IMG/VR virus record: IMGVR_UViG_3300048930_000381
Coordinates: 1 to 35,865 of that record
DNA from: a virus
Length of the DNA: 35,865 bases
Strand: one strand, 5' to 3'
The notes under the pieces are model-generated. The model was not told the DNA's origin. It made no database searches and saw nothing but the letters and a program-made list of their open reading frames with translations. Below are positions 23,106 through 30,016 of the stretch, piece by piece. The number at the start of each line of letters is the position of its first letter. The stretch's first letter is position 1. The position numbers and the translations under genes were made by a program.

Positions 23106-23567
23106 ATGGGGGCATGCCTCAGTGAGCCGGACTTCGGCGTCGAGACGATCCCGGGCCTGCTGGTCGACGACCTGACACAGCACCGCGACGGCCAGCAGGC
23201 CGTCGTCCAGGCCATGCGCGCCACGAACGCCGAGCAGCGCGTCCGCATCGAGAAGCTGCAGGACATGCTGCACGAGACGCAGCGGCTGAATTCGGCGCTG
23301 GAGGCCAAGATCATCGCGGCGCAGGCGGTCGACGCGCGGCAGCCGATCGACTGCTACGGCGTGGCGCGGCTGGCGAAGAACCTGCCGACGCAGATCGACC
23401 TCGCGCATGTCGTGCTCGCCATCGGATCGAAGGCCCTGGACCTTGGGAACATCAAGGCCCGCGACCTGTGCGACGAGGCTTTCGACCTGCTCGACCCGAG
23501 CGGATGCGCGGAAAACGTCGCGCTCGATGTCGGCGACAGCCCGCGCCAGCGGCCGGAGGTGGAGTGA
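23106..23567 (+). CDS. First gene of the rightward operon, coiled-coil protein
   Basis: 153 residues, MGACLSEPDFGVETIPGLLV. A coiled-coil stretch (QAVVQAMRATNAEQRVRIEKLQDMLHETQRLNSALEAKI, residues ~30-68) is followed by a compact helical domain. Position right behind the early promoter corresponds to lambda N or cIII, but there is no similarity to those. The stop overlaps the next start (TGATG). Confidence 0.6.
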   Translation: MGACLSEPDFGVETIPGLLVDDLTQHRDGQQAVVQAMRATNAEQRVRIEKLQDMLHETQRLNSALEAKIIAAQAVDARQPIDCYGVARLAKNLPTQIDLAHVVLAIGSKALDLGNIKARDLCDEAFDLLDPSGCAENVALDVGDSPRQRPEVE

Positions 23568-23776
23568 TGGGCGAAGTCTTCTTCGGCGGCACCGACGACG
23601 ACTACCCGTCGCAGAGCCACCCGTTCATCACCGGCCCGAGCGATCTGGAGCGGCAGGCCGCGCGCCTGTACCCGGACAGCTACTACCTGCGGTCCGAGTG
23701 GATGCGCGCGGTGGCCGTGGTCCGCAGCACCTCGCGCGGCTGGCATCTGGACCAGCCGGTGGAGCGCAGGCAATGA
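23567..23776 (+). CDS. Small early protein
   Basis: 69 residues, MGEVFFGGTDDDYPSQSHPF, ending GWHLDQPVERRQ. Acidic N-terminus, basic C-terminus, no recognised domain. Start and stop overlap neighbours (TGATG, ATGA), which supports translation. Confidence 0.6.
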   Translation: MGEVFFGGTDDDYPSQSHPFITGPSDLERQAARLYPDSYYLRSEWMRAVAVVRSTSRGWHLDQPVERRQ

Positions 23777-23856
23777 AGCGCGATCACCCGCCCATGTACT
23801 ACGTGATGCTGGCCCTGTTCCTGGGCTGGGTCGCGGCAACCATCTTCGGAGGCTGA
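23773..23856 (+). CDS. 27-residue single-pass membrane protein
   Basis: MKRDHPP then a hydrophobic helix YYVMLALFLGWVAATIF. Its ATG overlaps the previous stop (ATGA). The basic start implies an N-in orientation. Function unknown; short early phage membrane peptides often affect host membrane processes. Confidence 0.55.
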   Translation: MKRDHPPMYYVMLALFLGWVAATIFGG

Positions 23857-23857
23857 G

Positions 23858-24094
23858 ATGCACGACTTCCCGAACGCGATGCCGGCACTGCCGCGCCGCA
23901 TGGACGAGGAAACGATCGCGCGGCTTCGCGCCGCCGAGGGCCAGATCGACGACGAGCACGACGCGGCGCGGGACTACGAGTCCGAGGACGGGCGCGATGG
24001 CGCAGAGTTCGGTCCGTTCTCATGCCGCCTGATGTACGTCTGCATGCTGATCGTCGCCGGCATTGGCGCGGCTGTGCTCTGGTGGCCGCGGTGA
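23858..24094 (+). CDS. Small C-tail-anchored protein
   Basis: 78 residues; charged helical N-terminus (MDEETIARLRAAEGQIDDEHDAARDY) and one C-terminal membrane helix (LMYVCMLIVAGIGAAVLWW). It starts one base after the previous stop and overlaps the exonuclease GTG by four bases. Function unknown. Confidence 0.6.
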   Translation: MHDFPNAMPALPRRMDEETIARLRAAEGQIDDEHDAARDYESEDGRDGAEFGPFSCRLMYVCMLIVAGIGAAVLWWPR

Positions 24095-24939
24095 ACGCGC
24101 CCGAGAAGCTGCCGATGGGGTTGGTGCGCGGAATGCGGGCCGAGGACTACCACGCCATCGCCGCCATGTCGGCGGGCGGCCTTAAACGCATGCGCCAGAG
24201 TCCGGCGCACTTCTTCGGAATGCAGCTGGACCCGAACCGGCCACCGCCCGGGGAGCCGACGCCGGCCATGAAGAACGGTACGCTGGTTCACTGCGCGATC
24301 TTCGAGCCCGAGGCGCTGGCCGAGCGCTACGTCGTGAAGCCGGAAGGCATGAACTTCAGCACGAAGGACGGTAAGGCCTGGCGTGATGCGCAGACGGCCG
24401 AGATCATCGACGCCGTGCAGATGCAGGCCGCGCAGACTCAGGCCGCCGCGATTCGCGCCCTGCCCGACATCGCGCCGCTGCTGGCCGACGGCTATGGCGA
24501 GGCGTCCGCATTCTGGGTCGATGAGCAGACCGGTGAACTGTGCAAGTGCCGGCCCGATTGGACGAGCCCGACCGGCGAAGGCGTGATTCTCGTCGACGGC
24601 AAGACCTGCCAGGACGCCAGCCCCGAAGGCTTCGGGCGTGCCATCTGGAACATGAGCTACCACCTACAGGCCGCGTGGTATGCGGACGGCTTTCAGACAG
24701 CGACCGGCCTGCGCGTGCACGGCTTCGTGTTCGCCGCCGTCGAGTCGGCCTGGCCGCACGCCGCAGCTGCTTACATGCTCGGCGACGACGTGATGGACGC
24801 CGCGCGCCGCGAGAACCGGCGCCTGCTCAACCGCTACGCCGAGTGCAAGCGCATCGGCATCTGGCCGGCCTACGGGTCTGCCGTTCAACTGATCAACCTG
24901 CCCGCTTGGGCGCAACGACAACTGGAGAACGCTGAATGA
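24091..24939 (+). CDS. RecE-like PDDEXK exonuclease (DUF3799/YqaJ type)
   Basis: 282 residues from a GTG in a GTGA overlap. It should resect duplex DNA to give 3' tails for the annealing protein encoded next. Active-site motifs in order: 'GTLVHCAIFEPE' (His67), Glu137 in 'GEASAFWV', Asp156 in 'CKCRPDW', 'LVDGKTC' (Asp169, Lys171) and 'QAAWY' (QxxxY at 193-197), as in RecB-type nucleases. Standard two-gene recombination module with the following gene. Confidence 0.9.
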   Translation: MNAPEKLPMGLVRGMRAEDYHAIAAMSAGGLKRMRQSPAHFFGMQLDPNRPPPGEPTPAMKNGTLVHCAIFEPEALAERYVVKPEGMNFSTKDGKAWRDAQTAEIIDAVQMQAAQTQAAAIRALPDIAPLLADGYGEASAFWVDEQTGELCKCRPDWTSPTGEGVILVDGKTCQDASPEGFGRAIWNMSYHLQAAWYADGFQTATGLRVHGFVFAAVESAWPHAAAAYMLGDDVMDAARRENRRLLNRYAECKRIGIWPAYGSAVQLINLPAWAQRQLENAE

Positions 24940-25970
24940 ACGAAGTAATCGAGTCACCATTCGCCGCGCGCACCGCCGTCGCGCCGCACGACAGCGCCGG
25001 CAGCCGCCAGAACCAGAGCCGCGAGCTGGCGGAGACGCAGACGAAGTACCTGATGGCCGAGCGCTTCCCGCGCGACGAGGTCGCCGCGATGGACCGTATC
25101 CTCAATGCCTTCTCGCGCCCGACGCTGGCGGAAAAGGCCGCCTACCAGTTCGCCCGCGGCGGCAGCGACATCGCCGGCCCGAGCATCCGGGCGGCCGAGG
25201 CCATCGCGCAGCAGTGGGGCAATATGGACAGCGGCTGGCGCGAGCTGCAGCGCGGCACCGATCCGAGCGGCGTGCCGTTCTCCGAGGTCGAGGCCTTCTG
25301 CGTGGACCTGCAGAGCCGCAACAGCAAGCGCCTGCAGTTCATCGTGCGCCACTGGCGCGACACGAAGCAGGGCGGCTACAAGCTCAAGGACGAGCGCGAC
25401 ATCTACGAGCTGTGCGCGAACCAGGCCCAGCGCCGGCTGCGCGCGTGCATCCTGGCATCGATCCCGGGCGACGTGACAGAGGCCGCGATGCTGCAGGCCG
25501 ACACGACGCTCAAGGCGAAGGCCGACACCAGCCCCGAGGCCATGCACAAGATGCTGGAGGCCTTCGAGCCTTACGGCGTGAAGAAGGAGCACATCGAGAA
25601 GCGCATTCAGCGCCGGCTCGACGCGATCACGCCGGCCCAGGTAGTGAGCCTGAAGCGCATCTATGCCAGCCTGCGCGACGACATGAGCACGCCGGCCGAG
25701 TGGTTCGACATGGGCGAGGCGCCGCCGCCGGCAGATGCTGTCGGCAGCCTGGAGAAGGTGCGCGCGGCGACCGCGGCGAAGAAGACGCCGGCCGCCAAGA
25801 CCACGCAGACCACCAAGACAGCCGCCGACTACATCGGCGAGATCGATGGCGCCACGAGCGCGGAGACGGCATCGCTGGTCCTGGACGAGGCAAAGGACGT
25901 GCTGACGTCAGAGGAGTGGCAGAAGGTCAGTGACGCCTACAACATGGCGTGGACGGAAGGCGCGAAGTGA
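24936..25970 (+). CDS. Putative single-strand annealing recombinase
   Basis: 344 residues, MNEVIESPFAARTAVAPHDS, in ATGA overlap with the exonuclease. Core 'ARGGSDIAGPSIRAAEAIAQQWGNMDSGWRELQRG' and 'ACILASIPGDVTEAAMLQADTTLKA' recur in phage proteins encoded beside RecE-like nucleases. The C-terminus is a Lys/Ala/Thr-rich linker (AAKKTPAAKTTQTTK) and a small acidic domain. I infer RecT/Bet-type annealing from the gene pair; the family cannot be confirmed by eye. Confidence 0.72.
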   Translation: MNEVIESPFAARTAVAPHDSAGSRQNQSRELAETQTKYLMAERFPRDEVAAMDRILNAFSRPTLAEKAAYQFARGGSDIAGPSIRAAEAIAQQWGNMDSGWRELQRGTDPSGVPFSEVEAFCVDLQSRNSKRLQFIVRHWRDTKQGGYKLKDERDIYELCANQAQRRLRACILASIPGDVTEAAMLQADTTLKAKADTSPEAMHKMLEAFEPYGVKKEHIEKRIQRRLDAITPAQVVSLKRIYASLRDDMSTPAEWFDMGEAPPPADAVGSLEKVRAATAAKKTPAAKTTQTTKTAADYIGEIDGATSAETASLVLDEAKDVLTSEEWQKVSDAYNMAWTEGAK

Positions 25971-26179
25971 CCCGCCTCACCGAAGCCGAAACAGACGCAG
26001 CCATCGAAGGCGCCTGGCAAGCGCCGGGCCCGCGGATCATCTTCGCGGAGCCCGAGCCGGATGACTCGCCGTGCGAGAACTGCGCTCGGCTGCAGGTCGA
26101 GCTCGACGCCGCACGCCAGCAGATCGAGCACCTCAACCGCCTGGCCCTGCGCGCACGAAGCGCGACGGCCGGGCGCTGA
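25967..26179 (+). CDS. Small protein with CxxC motif and coiled coil
   Basis: 70 residues from a GTG overlapping the previous stop. Acidic segment with one CENC motif (DDSPCENCARLQVELDAARQQIEHLNRLAL) followed by a coiled coil. Common as a small gene after recombinases; function unknown. Confidence 0.55.
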   Translation: MTRLTEAETDAAIEGAWQAPGPRIIFAEPEPDDSPCENCARLQVELDAARQQIEHLNRLALRARSATAGR

Positions 26180-26300
26180 CCCATCACCGCAGCGGCCGGA
26201 AGCCCGGTGAGGCCAATCCTCCCTGCCGCCAATCAGCCCCGGGTTGCGCCGGGGCCGCTGCACCTTTCCATCGCCACAGCCTGAAAGGCACACGCACACC
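26180..26300 (+). promoter_or_regulatory. Intergenic stretch with GC hairpin
   Basis: The only sizeable gap in the rightward operon. It holds a 7-bp stem (GCCCCGG/CCGGGGC, loop GTTGCG, 26236-26255) with no U-run, so it is not a classic terminator, and a GAAAGG Shine-Dalgarno for the next gene. Confidence 0.4.
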
Positions 26301-26918
26301 ATGAACGCCTTCGACATCCCCGCAGAGACCCGCGTCAAGATCACCAAGGCCACGCCGCGCAAGGAAACGCACGGGAAAGAACTCGTGCAAGCCATCAGCC
26401 TGCGCATGGAATGGTGGCCGACCGACAACGGCGCCGTGAACCTGCTGCACGAAGGCCTGCAGGACGCGATCTGGTGGACGCCGCCGGAGGCCGCGGCCCA
26501 GGCCGATCTCGATGGTGTTGACCCGGTGAAGAAGCACCGCCGATGCCCGACGCTGCACATGCCGCTGAAGGTCGAGACGGCGTTCTCCGGCTACACGCTG
26601 ACCATCGACCACGGCATCGACGAGACGACAGAGCTCGAGCTCTACGGCTGTGGCCTGGACAAATTCGCTGTCGACGCGAAGGAAGGCGGCAGCGTGGCGA
26701 TCTCGTGGTCGCTGGCCTCGAATGCGTCGATCACGCCGCAGCTGGTCGGCGCGCTGTGCGGCCTGGAGGGGTGCGAGGTGGTGGTGACGCTGACGCCTCC
26801 AGCGCCTGACTCCGAAGTGATCGACGGCACCGGTGCCGCGTTCTCGGCGGATCACCCGGAGGCCGGCGACATGTTTGCCGCGGCGCATGGCGATGCGGTC
26901 GAGGGCGCGGAGGCTTGA
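26301..26918 (+). CDS. Last phage gene before the integron, unknown function
   Basis: 205 residues, MNAFDIPAETRVKITKATPR. Beta-rich first part (QAISLRMEWWPTDNGAVNLLHEGLQDAIWW), then 'LELYGCGLDKFAVDAKEGGSVAISWSL', and an acidic C-terminus (DHPEAGDMFAAAHGDAVEGAEA). Its style matches proteins encoded after phage annealing recombinases, perhaps a DNA-recombination accessory. Its TGA (26916-26918) lies one base before the predicted attC crossover point, so the integron begins exactly at the gene end and leaves it intact. Confidence 0.7.
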   Translation: MNAFDIPAETRVKITKATPRKETHGKELVQAISLRMEWWPTDNGAVNLLHEGLQDAIWWTPPEAAAQADLDGVDPVKKHRRCPTLHMPLKVETAFSGYTLTIDHGIDETTELELYGCGLDKFAVDAKEGGSVAISWSLASNASITPQLVGALCGLEGCEVVVTLTPPAPDSEVIDGTGAAFSADHPEAGDMFAAAHGDAVEGAEA

Positions 26919-27012
26919 ACGGGCTGGTGAGCCGACAAGGAGGCGCTGATGAGTGACCGAAGCGAGACGAAGCCGCCCGCCGACGAAGGTCGGCTCGACC
27001 GGCGGGTTAGGC
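26914..27012 (-). repeat. attC 12 (distal, phage junction)
   Basis: Outer core on the minus strand is GTTCAAG rather than GTTRRRY, as expected where the last cassette meets foreign DNA; inner core GTTAGGC on the plus side (27006-27012). Arms GGT-GAGCCGA and GGTCGAGCCGA show the extra base that sets minus polarity. The loop carries AAGGAGG (26937-26943) and the ATG of the next ORF. Confidence 0.88.
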
Positions 27013-27278
27013 GCGTGGTGTGCGCGGCGCTGCGGGCGGCGGACGGACGGCTGCTGCTGGGCATACGCCACTACAGCACTGACATGCACGCGCAGCTTGC
27101 GCGCCGCGACGACCGCAACCGCTTCCAGCACTTGAGCGGTGACGACCAGGGGTTTGTGGATCAGCACGGCGTCTACATGACTCGGCGCGAGGCCTACGAC
27201 GTTGCATTGCAAGCGGGCCAGATCGTGAACCACGACGCCTGCGAGATTGGGCGCCTGTACTCAGAGGCGTTGTATTGA
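26949..27278 (+). CDS. Phage-type protein whose start lies in attC
   Basis: 109 residues. The only usable start is ATG 26949 inside the attC loop, five bases after a perfect AAGGAGG. Residues 1-21 (MSDRSETKPPADEGRLDRRVR) are attC-encoded; the conserved part follows: 'CAALRAADGRLLLGIRHYSTDM', 'DDQGFVDQHGVYMTRREAYDVALQAGQI', 'GRLYSEALY'. That DQGFVDQ/LYSE pattern belongs to a small protein family found in many phages; function unknown. It is the first of two ORFs in cassette 12. Confidence 0.8.
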   Translation: MSDRSETKPPADEGRLDRRVRRVVCAALRAADGRLLLGIRHYSTDMHAQLARRDDRNRFQHLSGDDQGFVDQHGVYMTRREAYDVALQAGQIVNHDACEIGRLYSEALY

Positions 27279-27312
27279 ACACAGGCCACGCTGTGGCCGG
27301 AGCGGAGTAACG
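27276..27312. repeat. Possible decayed attC or cassette leader
   Basis: Between the two ORFs of cassette 12 is an 8-bp palindromic stem (GGCCAC/GTGGCC) followed by CCGGAGCGGAGTAACG, which resembles the leader found after other attC sites. Arms and cores are missing. It may be a fused-cassette scar. Confidence 0.35.
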
Positions 27313-27483
27313 ATGGAGAACCCGACAACTGCCGAAGACATTGCATTCTGGGCGCAGATCGTTTTAGCCAATGTCTGGGCTGCGTCCGGCGCCGAATGGT
27401 GGGCAGTGCCCTTTATCTTGATGGCGCTTGCGCTGCGCCTTCCGTACTGGCTGCGCGCGTGGAAGCGGGGCCGCGTGGCCTAA
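27313..27483 (+). CDS. Small membrane protein (cassette 12)
   Basis: 56 residues, MENPTTAEDIAFWAQIVLANVWAASG, with one hydrophobic helix (WWAVPFILMALALRLPYWL) and a basic end. A GGAG lies upstream. Its TAA stop is part of the next conserved core (GCCTAAC). Function unknown. Confidence 0.6.
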   Translation: MENPTTAEDIAFWAQIVLANVWAASGAEWWAVPFILMALALRLPYWLRAWKRGRVA

Positions 27484-27564
27484 CGGGCCAGGTGAGCCGG
27501 GCGCGCGCTGATGTGTGACAACGACCCACTGCCGGAGCGCCTCGGCTCGACCTGGGGGTTAGGC
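27478..27564 (-). repeat. attC 11
   Basis: GCCTAAC (27478-27484) to GTTAGGC (27558-27564). Arms AGGTGAGCCG/AGGTCGAGCCG; extra base gives minus polarity. The loop contains an ATG (27511) that opens a leader ORF. Confidence 0.92.
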
Positions 27565-27591
27565 GTGGTTCCGAAGCGAAGGGAACGATGA
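27511..27591 (+). CDS. attC-encoded leader peptide
   Basis: 26 codons starting in the attC loop (MCDNDPLPERLGSTWGLGVV...) and crossing the right arm. Its TGA overlaps the double ATG of the following gene (GATGATGA), suggesting translational coupling. No Shine-Dalgarno as strong as in attC 12 or 5 is present. Confidence 0.4.
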   Translation: MCDNDPLPERLGSTWGLGVVPKRRER

Positions 27592-27881
27592 TGAAACTGT
27601 GGAAGGTTGACGGCGTGATGTTCGAGGTGCGCGAGGTTGAAGGCACGCCATGGCCAGGCACGGACTCAGAGGGCGACGCCTGCTACATCAACAGCCACTA
27701 TCCGACCAAGGCGGCGGCGCTGCACAAACTGGCCGATGAATGCGCGGCATGCCTACAGATCAATGCACGCACTCGGGCGCAGTTGCAACAGCAGATTGCC
27801 GCGCTGAACCAGCAAGACCTCGACGCGAAAGATGCCTACAGCGATGCCATGAGGCAACTGCTGCTGATGCGGGACGCCTAA
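27588..27881 (+). CDS. Hypothetical cassette protein (cassette 11)
   Basis: 97 residues (MMKLWKVDGVMFEVREVEGT), start choice 27588 or 27591. N-terminal half is a small beta domain; the C-terminal half is a coiled coil with two Cys (ADECAACLQINARTRAQLQQQIAALNQQ). GAAGGGAACG precedes the ATG. The stop TAA is in the next attC core. No known function. Confidence 0.7.
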   Translation: MMKLWKVDGVMFEVREVEGTPWPGTDSEGDACYINSHYPTKAAALHKLADECAACLQINARTRAQLQQQIAALNQQDLDAKDAYSDAMRQLLLMRDA

Positions 27882-27934
27882 CGCAAAGCTAAACGGCGGG
27901 CCGTAGGCCCGTCCGTTTGAGCGACCTGTTAGGG
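27876..27934 (-). repeat. attC 10
   Basis: GCCTAAC (27876-27882) to GTTAGGG (27928-27934), 59 bp with a short GTA loop. Arms GCTAAACGG and GCTCAAACGG; extra C on the canonical side. Confidence 0.95.
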
Positions 27935-27958
27935 CTGTATTTGCAACGAGGACAACGA

Positions 27959-28708
27959 ATGCTGGAAACCGTGACCATTGGGCAAGCCACACTGCACTGC
28001 GGTGATTGCCGCGAAGTGCTGCCGACGCTGGCGAGCGTGGACGCGGTGATAACCGACCCGCCCTACAGCGAACGGTGCCACGCGGGCCACGATGCCGGCG
28101 CCTCGAAAGCACGCGACAGCGCCGAACGGCAGGCCCTGGGCTACCGCGCGCTGACGCTTGAAGACGTGGCGTACTTTGCCGAGCAGTACACGCGGGTGTG
28201 CAGCGGCTGGGTGGTGTGGATGACCGACAGCGACTTGGCGCTGGCTGTGCGCACCGCGCTGGAGAAGGCCGGGCGCTATGCGTTTGCACCGCTGCCCTTT
28301 TACCAGCCGGGGCGCGCTGTGCGCCTGAGTGGCGACGGCCCCAGCTCGTGGACGGACTGGATCGTGGTGGCGCGCACCAAGGCGCAGATGAAGTGGGGCA
28401 CGCTGCCGGGCGGCTACGTGGCCGGGCCTGGCTGGAACGACAAGGCACGCATGGGCGGCAAGCCGACCCTGCTGATGGACGCGCTGGTGGCGGACTACTC
28501 GCGGCCCGGCTACACGGTGCTGGACACCCACATGGGCGCGGGCACGACCGGCGTTGCATGTGCCCGCGCTGGGCGGAAGTTCATAGGCTGCGAGGTTGAC
28601 CGCGCGGCCTTCGATTTGGCGTGCCAGCGGATAGAAGCCGCTTACGCGCAAGGTTCCCTGCTGGATTTGGCACAGCCCGTGCCGGAGCAGCAGGGCATGG
28701 GGTTTTGA
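27959..28708 (+). CDS. DNA methyltransferase, DNA-adenine type (cassette 10)
   Basis: 249 residues from MLETVTIGQATLHCGDCREV (ATG after GAGGACAACG). Site-specific N6/N4 methyltransferase (PF01555-like): motif IV 'AVITDPPYSERCHAG' (~31-45) first, then C-terminal SAM motif 'LDTHMGAGTTGVACARAG', where His replaces the usual Phe/Pro of DPFxGSG. 'TDSDLALAVRTALEKAG' and 'GRAVRLSGDGPSSWTDWIVVART' lie between. No paired endonuclease is visible, so it is an orphan, fitting anti-restriction or regulation. Confidence 0.9.
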   Translation: MLETVTIGQATLHCGDCREVLPTLASVDAVITDPPYSERCHAGHDAGASKARDSAERQALGYRALTLEDVAYFAEQYTRVCSGWVVWMTDSDLALAVRTALEKAGRYAFAPLPFYQPGRAVRLSGDGPSSWTDWIVVARTKAQMKWGTLPGGYVAGPGWNDKARMGGKPTLLMDALVADYSRPGYTVLDTHMGAGTTGVACARAGRKFIGCEVDRAAFDLACQRIEAAYAQGSLLDLAQPVPEQQGMGF

Positions 28709-28709
28709 G

Positions 28710-28811
28710 CCCTAACGTGGGAGCTAAGTTGGAGACGACGGCGGCACCCAAATAACCGGAGCGCGACGGCTGTGGACGCCGTTGGCTCTCAACTTGAGCG
28801 AAGTGTTAGGC
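28710..28811 (-). repeat. attC 9
   Basis: CCCTAAC (28710-28716) to GTTAGGC (28805-28811), 102 bp with extended stem. Arms GCTAAGTTG and GCTCAAGTTG. Confidence 0.93.
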
Positions 28812-28829
28812 CCCAAAGTGGAGAACAAG

Positions 28830-29168
28830 ATGGACGACAAGACGCTACTGCTAAAGGCCGCGCAAGCTGCCGGCTACGGGCTGAACGCTCGCAAGCAAAG
28901 CGAACGCGAGGCCGAGATGCCGAACGAGCCTTCGCTGTGGCTGACGCACGCGACATGGTGGAACCCGCTGACCGACAGTGGCCAGGCGCTGGACCTTGCC
29001 GTGACGCTGGAGATGGACATCGGGCAGATGCTCACCGAGGGCTGCGTGACCGTGACCGGCGTTGCCTTCGACGGCGAAGCGCTGGCGCACGACGTGCCTT
29101 GGGGTACGGACCCACGGGCCGCCACGAGGCGCGCGATTGTGCTTGTGGCCGCCGACATGGCGAACTGA
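28830..29168 (+). CDS. Phage ABA-sandwich/DUF2591-like protein (cassette 9)
   Basis: 112 residues from MDDKTLLLKAAQAAGYGLNA (GGAG eight bases upstream); a TTG in attC would add 16. 'LWLTHATWWNPLTDSGQALDLAVTLEMDIGQM' is the hallmark of small phage proteins with an alpha-beta-alpha sandwich (pattern WNPL-x-D-x-G-x-A-L-x-L-A). Widespread accessory gene of tailed phages, function unknown. First of three ORFs in the cassette. Confidence 0.78.
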   Translation: MDDKTLLLKAAQAAGYGLNARKQSEREAEMPNEPSLWLTHATWWNPLTDSGQALDLAVTLEMDIGQMLTEGCVTVTGVAFDGEALAHDVPWGTDPRAATRRAIVLVAADMAN

Positions 29169-29185
29169 CAAGGAAGACTTGACAC

Positions 29186-29329
29186 ATGGCATGCCCAAAG
29201 TGCGGTTGCAAGACCGTGTACCAGCTCGATGACGAAGACGACCCGCAGGACGACCGGCTGCAACGCTGCGCAGCCTGCGGCGAAGTGTTCGACCTCGACG
29301 ACCATGCAGAGGAAGACGACGATGAGTGA
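29186..29329 (+). CDS. Small zinc-ribbon protein (cassette 9)
   Basis: 47 residues: CPKCGC near the start and CAACGE after a short linker form a four-Cys zinc ribbon, flanked by Asp/Glu-rich segments (DDEDDPQDD, EEDDDE). Similar small ribbons bind nucleic acid or polymerase subunits. Ends in an eight-base overlap (ATGAGTGA) with the next ORF. Confidence 0.75.
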   Translation: MACPKCGCKTVYQLDDEDDPQDDRLQRCAACGEVFDLDDHAEEDDDE

Positions 29330-29762
29330 CGGTGTGAACGCTTCAGGCCCGGCCCATCTGGCGCCGCAACCAGCCCCAGGGCTGCACTTCGATGCGCGCG
29401 GCGTGCTGGTGCCTGTGGAGCCCGACCCGTGGGTGCGGCTGATGATGCTGGCGAACGAGTACGCGGGCCATGTGGCCGACGCGGCGCAGCACCGGGCCGA
29501 GAGCCGCGCCGACATTTCGCGCACTGCTGCGCTGAAGACGCTGGGCAAGATGCGCGAGGTGTTCTTTGCGCACTGCAAGGAAGTGGAGCAGGGCACACGG
29601 CACGCATGCTCTATTGCCGTGTGGATGACGCTGCAGGAAGCGCTGGCGCCCGACGCCGACGACAAGGGCCTGGACGGCTGGATGCGCGAAGCAGAGCAGC
29701 GCGTGAAGCTGGGGCCTAACGGCCGAAGCAAGCGGGCCGCCGAAGGCGGTCCGCTTGGCTGA
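29322..29762 (+). CDS. Hypothetical protein, C-terminus encoded by attC (cassette 9)
   Basis: 146 residues, MSDGVNASGPAHLAPQPAPG, overlapping the zinc-ribbon ORF. Helical core 'WVRLMMLANEYAGHVADAAQHRAESRADISRTAALKTLGKMREVFFAHCKE'. The last ~16 residues (GPNGRSKRAAEGGPLG) come from attC 8, so they are unlikely to matter. No function recognised; third gene of a multi-gene cassette. Confidence 0.68.
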   Translation: MSDGVNASGPAHLAPQPAPGLHFDARGVLVPVEPDPWVRLMMLANEYAGHVADAAQHRAESRADISRTAALKTLGKMREVFFAHCKEVEQGTRHACSIAVWMTLQEALAPDADDKGLDGWMREAEQRVKLGPNGRSKRAAEGGPLG

Positions 29763-29772
29763 GAAGTTATGT
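29714..29772 (-). repeat. attC 8
   Basis: GCCTAAC (29714-29720) to GTTATGT (29766-29772), 59 bp. Arms AGC-AAGCGG and AGCCAAGCGG. Confidence 0.93.
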
Positions 29773-29778
29773 GGCTGA

Positions 29779-29976
29779 ATGAACGCGAGAGCCCTCCGCC
29801 GCCTACGCCTTGCCGGAGCGCTGCTGCGGCCGGCCATCGCAGACGTTGGCGAAGCGTTGCGTAGAGTCGAAGCGCTCCCGCACCCGGAACGTGAGAAGTT
29901 GCGCGAACTAGTGGACTGGGCAGAGGAATACGAACTGGCCTCGCCACCAGGAATCGAACCTGGATCTGCGCCTTAG
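29779..29976 (+). CDS. Doubtful ORF running into the antisense tRNA
   Basis: 65 codons, MNARALRRLRLAGALLRPAI, helical. The final part (LASPPGIEPGS) is the standard artefact of translating the opposite strand of a tRNA T-arm. It may be a short real gene truncated by the tRNA, or noise. No clear Shine-Dalgarno. Confidence 0.25.
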   Translation: MNARALRRLRLAGALLRPAIADVGEALRRVEALPHPEREKLRELVDWAEEYELASPPGIEPGSAP

Positions 29977-30010
29977 GAGGGCGCCGTTCTATCCGTTGAA
30001 CTACAGCGAG
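29936..30010 (-). tRNA. tRNA-Arg (anticodon CCT) inside a cassette
   Basis: Full cloverleaf on the minus strand: acceptor CTCGCTG/TGGCGAG (two wobbles), D-stem GTTC/GAAC, anticodon stem GCGCC/GGCGC with loop CTCCTAA, T-arm CCAGG-TTCGATT-CCTGG, discriminator G and encoded CCA (29936-29938). 72 nt without CCA. It reads AGG, a rare codon in this GC-rich DNA. It is oriented with the attC polarity, opposite to the ORFs. Its 5' end lies seven bases from the next ORF. Confidence 0.93.
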
Positions 30011-30016
30011 AGGACT

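Larger units (their letters stand above)
1..26919. mobile_element. Siphovirus-like prophage (left end outside window)
   Basis: A contiguous set of phage genes: minus-strand packaging, head and tail genes, minus-strand replication genes and a plus-strand recombination operon, divided by a divergent operator region near 22,930-23,105. Gene order matches HK97/lambda-like siphophages. No lysis genes, tail fibres, phage integrase or att sites are visible; they would lie left of position 1 or be absent. The right limit is placed at 26,919, where an integron attC begins one base after the last phage stop codon. Whether the integron lies inside or outside the phage cannot be settled from the window. 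Confidence 0.93.

Noticed and set aside
26236-26255. Terminator separating the phage operon from the integron
   Set aside because: The GC hairpin has no U-run and lies before, not after, the last phage gene.
29936-30010. tRNA-Arg as a prophage attachment site
   Set aside because: tRNA-Arg(CCU) is a common integration target, but no phage integrase or partial duplicate of its 3' half is visible, and attC sites flank it on both sides.
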